Source: CAYVUI01 sp964454745 (GTDB taxonomy: Bacteria; Planctomycetota; Phycisphaerae; Sedimentisphaerales; Anaerohalosphaeraceae). Taken from it: a stretch of 16,816 nucleotides of DNA. The stretch is from positions 1-16,816 of the forward strand of contig CAYVUI010000101.1 in assembly GCA_964454745.1 (NCBI GenBank). Reading direction: 5' to 3'. The position numbers were made by a program, and so were the translations under genes. Under the pieces are notes generated by a model. The model was not told the DNA's origin. It made no database searches and worked only from the letters and a program-made list of their open reading frames with translations. Shown here piece after piece: positions 13,092-16,816 of this stretch (its first letter is position 1; each line of letters starts with the position of its first letter).

Positions 13092-13118
13092 GGAGGCAAA
13101 AAACTCAATTTCTTTCCT

Positions 13119-13147
13119 TTTTCATTGGGGGGTTGTTTTGTTATAAT
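13119..13147 (+). promoter_or_regulatory. Candidate sigma-70-type promoter for rpoN
   Basis: TTTTCA (13119-13124), 17 bases, then TATAAT (13142-13147) give a good housekeeping promoter match and a leader of about 65 bases. The leader holds a small inverted repeat, GGCTG (13158-13162) with CAGCC (13169-13173). A second TATAAT at 13195-13200 has no -35 partner. Confidence 0.5.
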
Positions 13148-13218
13148 GACAAGAGGCGGCTGTCAGTTCAGCCTGCTTGAACTTTTGTGACTTTTATAAT
13201 GGATTCGCGGCACAGCCT

Positions 13219-14694
13219 ATGAAGATGCAGATGACAGGCCAGATGCGCATGGAGCAGAAGATGAAACTCGCTCCGCGCATGATCCAGTCGATGGAAGTCC
13301 TCCAACTTCCGTTGCTTGCGCTGCAGGAAAAGATTGAGGCGGAGCTGAACAGCAACCCGGTGCTTGAGCAGATCGAAGAGCAAACGGACAAGGACAAGGC
13401 CGAACAGCAGGACGACACGGATGTCATGGAGGAGCGGGAGCTTTCGGTCAGCGATGACGACAATCACCAGGAAGATTTCGAGCGGCTTGAGAGCATTTCG
13501 GATACGTTTGATGATTACATGGAACGGGCCAGCCGCGTTCGCGGACGGCTCGAGACCGAGGCGTCGGACCGCAAGCAGGAGGCGTTGCAGAACACCGCGG
13601 CCAACGGCATCTCTTTGCATGAGCATTTGAGTGAGCAGTGGCGGCTGGTGGAAACGGAAGAGAAGGTCAAGGATGCCGGTCAGATGATCATCGATTACAT
13701 CGATGACAAGGGATATTTAAGCGTGCGGCTTGAGCAATTGCATAACCCCGAGAAATACGGCTTCGGGATGGAAGAGCTCGAGCGGGCGCTGGCCAAGGTG
13801 CAAAGGCTCGACCCGGCGGGCGTTGGCGCACGCGACCTGAAGGAATGCCTGCTGATCCAGATGGATCAGTTCCCGGAGGATATGAGTTTTGAGTATGACC
13901 TTGTGGCGGATCACCTGGATGACCTGCTCGAGAACCGTCTGCCGCAGATCGCGCGGAAGATGGGCTGCAGCGTTGATGAGATTAACCGTGCGATCGAGCG
14001 GCTGAGCAAGCTGGATACCTCGCCGGGTTTACAGGTGGGCCGCAACGAGAACCACCCGATTACCGCGGATGTGATGGTCGAGCCCGACCCCGAGGGCGAC
14101 GGCTGGATCGTCAGTTTGACCGATACGAGCATCCCGAACCTTCGGGTGAACCAGTTTTATTCCAAGATGTCGCGCAACCGCAAGATCGATAACAAGACGC
14201 GGGAGTTTTTGCAGCAGAACATCCGCAGTGCCCAGTGGCTGATGGATGCGATTGCCCAGCGGAAAAATACGCTGCTTCGCGTGGCCAGCGCGGTGGTGAA
14301 CCATCAGAGCGAGTTCTTTGAAAAGGGCAAGCTGTACCTGCGTCCGCTGCCGATGCAGAAGATTGCCGATGAGATCGGGGTGCATATCGCGACGATTTCG
14401 CGTGCCGTCTCGGGCAAGTATGTGCAGTGTTCGCAGGGTGTGCTGCCGTTGCGGGGCTTCTTTAGCGGGGGCACGGAGACCGAAAACGGCGAGCAGAGCT
14501 GGGACGCGGTGCGGGCCAAGCTCCAGGAGATCGTGGACGGCGAGGACAAGAGCAATCCCTACAGCGATGACGAACTGCGTGAGAAGCTAAGCGAGTCGGG
14601 CATCGGCAATATCGCCCGGCGGACGGTGGCCAAGTACCGCAAGCTGATGCACATCCCGGCGGCGAGGTTCCGCAAGAAGTTTAACGGATCGTAA
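13219..14694 (+). CDS. rpoN: RNA polymerase sigma-54 factor
   Basis: Sigma-54 directs RNA polymerase to -24/-12 promoters that need AAA+ activators. From ATG 13219 the protein has 491 residues. Region I (about 1-55) is Met/Gln/Leu-rich (QKMKLAPRMIQSMEVLQLPLLALQEKI...NPVLE). Region II (about 56-100) is acidic. Region III holds core-binding and helix-turn-helix parts (MQKIADEIGVHIATISRAVSGKYVQ). The RpoN box ARRTVAKYRKL is at residues 466-476, a near-perfect match that recognises the -24 element. A TTG at 13177 would add 14 residues, but the ATG gives the normal region I start. No good Shine-Dalgarno sequence is present at either. The usual neighbours lptB, hpf and rapZ are not next to it. No activator or clear -24/-12 site was found in this window. 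Confidence 0.97.
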   Translation: MKMQMTGQMRMEQKMKLAPRMIQSMEVLQLPLLALQEKIEAELNSNPVLEQIEEQTDKDKAEQQDDTDVMEERELSVSDDDNHQEDFERLESISDTFDDYMERASRVRGRLETEASDRKQEALQNTAANGISLHEHLSEQWRLVETEEKVKDAGQMIIDYIDDKGYLSVRLEQLHNPEKYGFGMEELERALAKVQRLDPAGVGARDLKECLLIQMDQFPEDMSFEYDLVADHLDDLLENRLPQIARKMGCSVDEINRAIERLSKLDTSPGLQVGRNENHPITADVMVEPDPEGDGWIVSLTDTSIPNLRVNQFYSKMSRNRKIDNKTREFLQQNIRSAQWLMDAIAQRKNTLLRVASAVVNHQSEFFEKGKLYLRPLPMQKIADEIGVHIATISRAVSGKYVQCSQGVLPLRGFFSGGTETENGEQSWDAVRAKLQEIVDGEDKSNPYSDDELREKLSESGIGNIARRTVAKYRKLMHIPAARFRKKFNGS

Positions 14695-14751
14695 GGGGCG
14701 GATTCATCATTTCTACGTTCGAAGCTGTTTGCACAACTGCTTCAAAATAAT

Positions 14752-14870
14752 TAGTATGACAGCGCTGGTTTTGAATAGAAACCGACTTTACGATGTCAAT
14801 AATCCGGTTTACAAGAATTCGTTACCAACGTAAAATAAGGACTTATGAACAATGTAGCGCTGTCGTATTA
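14752..14870. other. 119-bp inverted-repeat element: structured RNA or MITE-like
   Basis: TAGTATGACAGCGCT (14752-14766) and AGCGCTGTCGTATTA (14856-14870) pair over 15 positions, 13 Watson-Crick and 2 G-U. Pairing continues weakly outward to 14748/14874. Inside are GGTTT/AAACC (14767-14771 with 14779-14783), TTTACG/CGTAAA (14787-14792 with 14829-14834), and a competing AAACCG/CGGTTT (14779-14784 with 14805-14810). No reading frame of note lies in it. It is AT-rich and sits between convergent genes, with no U-tract at its end. Confidence 0.5.
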
Positions 14871-14908
14871 GGTAATGTCTGATTTAATTAGGTAATAAAT
14901 TAGGTAAT
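14867..14908. repeat. Three copies of ATTAGGTAAT
   Basis: Identical 10-mers start at 14867, 14887 and 14899 (spacing 20 and 12). Each unit is itself nearly palindromic (ATTA, GG, TAAT). The first overlaps the right arm of the adjacent inverted-repeat element. They lie between the 3' ends of two convergent genes, where operators are not expected. Confidence 0.65.
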
Positions 14909-14938
14909 ACCGCGGTTTTTGAGGCATATAATGCGTTT

Positions 14939-16816
14939 TTACTGCGATTCGGTCTCTACGTCGCTGTCAAACTGGATGATGGATTCGGGGTCGTCCTGCT
15001 GTCTGAAGTTTCGGATCAGTTGGATGTCGTGGCGGACCTCTTCGAGAAGCTGCATCCAGTCGAGCATTTGTGAGCGGGCGAGCATCTGGGGGCGATAGTG
15101 GCTCGACGCGGTCTGTGCGTAGATTTCCCATTCTTTGGCGGCCTGTCGTATGGCCCGGCCGGCGGACCGCTTGTAGCCCGGCTCGCGGGTGACGTCATAA
15201 AGGTGGATATCGAGTGCGGCCTGGATCTTGTTTGCGTAGTATTTGCCCAGGTGGGCCAGGGCCTCGATGTCGGCGAGGGTATTGGACATTCGCCGGGAGG
15301 GATTTTGTATTTTTTCTTCGAGCAGAGTTGTGATTGTCAGCGCGGACCCGGCGTTGCGCTTGAGCCGGGCGATGACATCGGGCGGTGTGATGAATGACTG
15401 GTACGGCTGGTTGTTGACGAATTTTTCGGTGTACTGGCTGATGTTCAGGATGTTTGTGCCGGGCATTGCGGGGTGCTCGATAAAATCGAAGACGCTGTGG
15501 AACTTTTCGCGGTCAAAGCATCCCTCGGGCGTCCAGGCCTCGGGTGTGGGTGCCCAGTGGAAGCGGGTCACCTGCGGGATGATCTGCGAGGCGGTCTTCC
15601 AGGCTTCGAAAAGTGCGCGGGCGTCCGAGGTGGGCATTTCATAGGCGATCTGGTCAACGAAGAAATCGGTGCTCAGCCGGGGGTTATAAGCCAGGCGTGC
15701 CCAGATCATGAAGGCATACCAGTGTTTCTGGATTTCGAGCTGTTCTTTTCCGTCGGGCATCAGGGTGGAAAAGTCCTTGCCCCAGAGGTAACCCTTTGTA
15801 GCGATCTCGATGCCGGCAAGCGTATCGGCGGGGATGGCCTGGATCATGTCCCGGGCGAAGTCAGGGTCGCCCCAGCGGAAGATATACGTGTCGTCATTGT
15901 ACAGGGTCCAGATGATCTTTTGCTGGTTTTCCCGGAGGGCCTGGTTGAGCGGGTAATGAAACGACGGGTCGAAGGCGGCGTACATCTTTTGTTCGGCATA
16001 GGGCGCAGTCAGGTCCACGGGGAACGGAACGCGGGAAGTAAAGTGCCGCACGGCTGCGGCCAGGTCCGATTCCGTCAGGTCATGGATTGCGGAAATCTTG
16101 CGGTTGGGGTTGGGGTAGATGGCCTCGCGGATCGGTTCGGCGTAGGTATTGTAGAGCCACTGGATTTTCTGGTCCGCGGGCGTATCGGATGGCATCAGTG
16201 CCAGGCCGAGGCCGGCCAGGTCAGGATAGCTCAGGAACATCTGGCGGACGCATTGGCGGAGGTATTCCTGGGTTTTTTCGTTGTCCATCGATTCCGTGAT
16301 GCCGTATTTACCCCTCGCGGCGTTAAGCACCGGGCTGGTAGTGAGCAGGTAGACCTCGATCCCGCGTTCCCTTGCGTGGGCCATAACTTCCTGCCAGAAG
16401 AGGATTTTTTCTTCGATGGTCATTTTTCGTATGGTCCGCAGGCTCGAGAGCACGGTTTCGTTTACGCCGTACGGCTCGCCCCATGCCCCGGCCTGGGCGA
16501 CGGGGAGCTTTTCACAGGCCATGACATTCTCGAGCGCGATGTCCGGAAAGTCGATCAGCCGGATCATGGACGGGTACGGGTGCGGGTTGCACAGGGTCAG
16601 GCGGTTGTAGTGGTAGAGCGCCATTTGGTCGATGAGCTGTTTCCAGAAACCGATATCCCACATCTGGGTGATGTTCTGCTGGAAGGCGTCGCCGGTGTCG
16701 TCAAAAGAGGGGGTTCTTGCGTCGAGAGGCAGGTTCATCCGCAGGCCGCGGACGGTGATTTTCGGGTTGATGTCCATGTTGCGAACGGCGTTGATATCAT
16801 TGGTCAGTTCGATGGT
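14939..16816 (-). CDS. Glycoside-hydrolase-like protein, 5' end beyond the window
   Basis: The frame is open through the right edge. The 13 codons before the ATG at 16777 are in frame, lack a stop and read protein-like (TIELTNDINAVRN), so that ATG is probably internal and the gene starts outside the window. The 625 visible residues begin with VRGLRMNLPLDARTPSFDD, then MWDIGFWKQLIDQMALYHYNRLTL, a pattern I associate with (beta/alpha)8 enzymes of the alpha-glucuronidase/GH20-like type found in polysaccharide-degrading bacteria. HARERGIEVYLLTTSP and IIWTLYNDDTYIFRWGDPDFARDMI look like barrel strands. The C-terminal 150 residues are helical. The exact family and catalytic residues cannot be assigned. 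A role in glycan breakdown is plausible, in keeping with the sulfatase and propeller protein. It is convergent with rpoN. Confidence 0.75.
   Translation of the reverse strand, partial: TIELTNDINAVRNMDINPKITVRGLRMNLPLDARTPSFDDTGDAFQQNITQMWDIGFWKQLIDQMALYHYNRLTLCNPHPYPSMIRLIDFPDIALENVMACEKLPVAQAGAWGEPYGVNETVLSSLRTIRKMTIEEKILFWQEVMAHARERGIEVYLLTTSPVLNAARGKYGITESMDNEKTQEYLRQCVRQMFLSYPDLAGLGLALMPSDTPADQKIQWLYNTYAEPIREAIYPNPNRKISAIHDLTESDLAAAVRHFTSRVPFPVDLTAPYAEQKMYAAFDPSFHYPLNQALRENQQKIIWTLYNDDTYIFRWGDPDFARDMIQAIPADTLAGIEIATKGYLWGKDFSTLMPDGKEQLEIQKHWYAFMIWARLAYNPRLSTDFFVDQIAYEMPTSDARALFEAWKTASQIIPQVTRFHWAPTPEAWTPEGCFDREKFHSVFDFIEHPAMPGTNILNISQYTEKFVNNQPYQSFITPPDVIARLKRNAGSALTITTLLEEKIQNPSRRMSNTLADIEALAHLGKYYANKIQAALDIHLYDVTREPGYKRSAGRAIRQAAKEWEIYAQTASSHYRPQMLARSQMLDWMQLLEEVRHDIQLIRNFRQQDDPESIIQFDSDVETESQ

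Noticed and set aside
13155..13176. Possible sigma-54 (-24/-12) site for rpoN autoregulation
   Set aside because: No GG and GC dinucleotides with the required 10-base gap were found.
13195..13200. Second TATAAT just before rpoN
   Set aside because: No -35 element at a suitable distance, and the leader would be only about 12 bases. The 13142 box is better supported.
13177..13218. Upstream TTG start for rpoN
   Set aside because: It adds residues not typical of region I and overlaps promoter-like sequence. ATG 13219 gives the usual Met/Gln-rich start.
14752..14870. Integron attC site or CRISPR repeat
   Set aside because: It lacks the GTTRRRY/RYYYAAC core sites and a nearby integrase. There are no regularly spaced repeat-spacer units.

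Overview
Composition and gene content suggest a chromosomal fragment of a planctomycete, most likely of the Phycisphaerae/Sedimentisphaerales type. This is an inference from gene style, not a marker-based placement. The supporting signs are a Tat-exported lipoprotein-like sulfatase, secreted glycoside-hydrolase-like proteins, PVC-style leucine-rich repeats, weak or absent Shine-Dalgarno sequences at several housekeeping genes, and GC-rich core genes broken by AT-rich accessory patches.

Layout. (1) 1-2880 is an AT-rich block with an unidentified protein whose 5' end looks frameshifted, a 508-residue membrane-anchored leucine-rich-repeat protein with a prepilin-like N-terminus, and a small membrane protein. 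It ends at a 20-bp repeat that recurs exactly at 9394. (2) 2901-4445 is a GC-rich sulfatase. (3) 4446-5055 is a second AT-rich patch with a small immunity-like orphan gene flanked by hairpin and repeat-like DNA. (4) 5056-8476 holds a YgiN-like monooxygenase, an orphan ABC ATPase and, on the minus strand, a secreted beta-propeller hydrolase-like protein and a flavin reductase-type protein. (5) 8567-10417 holds proC, a lipoprotein cell-wall amidase and a small ferredoxin. (6) 10418-13023 is an information-processing cluster: SRP RNA (ffs), then dnaX, then recR with a 4-bp overlap. This matches the scr-dnaX-(ybaB)-recR order of other bacteria but lacks ybaB. (7) 13219-14694 is rpoN (sigma-54). 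(8) 14695-14938 is a gene-free, repeat- and structure-rich stretch. (9) 14939-16816 is a minus-strand glycoside-hydrolase-like gene whose 5' end lies beyond the window.

The main points for a second look are four. An A9 tract sits at the domain III/IV boundary of dnaX, with -1 and +1 stops just downstream, and would give a gamma-type short product. The SRP RNA abuts dnaX so closely that its U-tract occupies the place of a ribosome-binding site. A 119-bp element at 14752-14870 has 15-bp arms that pair fully when G-U pairs are allowed, and it runs into three copies of ATTAGGTAAT. Finally, two exact copies of AAAGGTACCTGACCCCTTTA lie upstream of unrelated genes. I found no CRISPR array, tRNA, rRNA, transposase or recognisable defence system.
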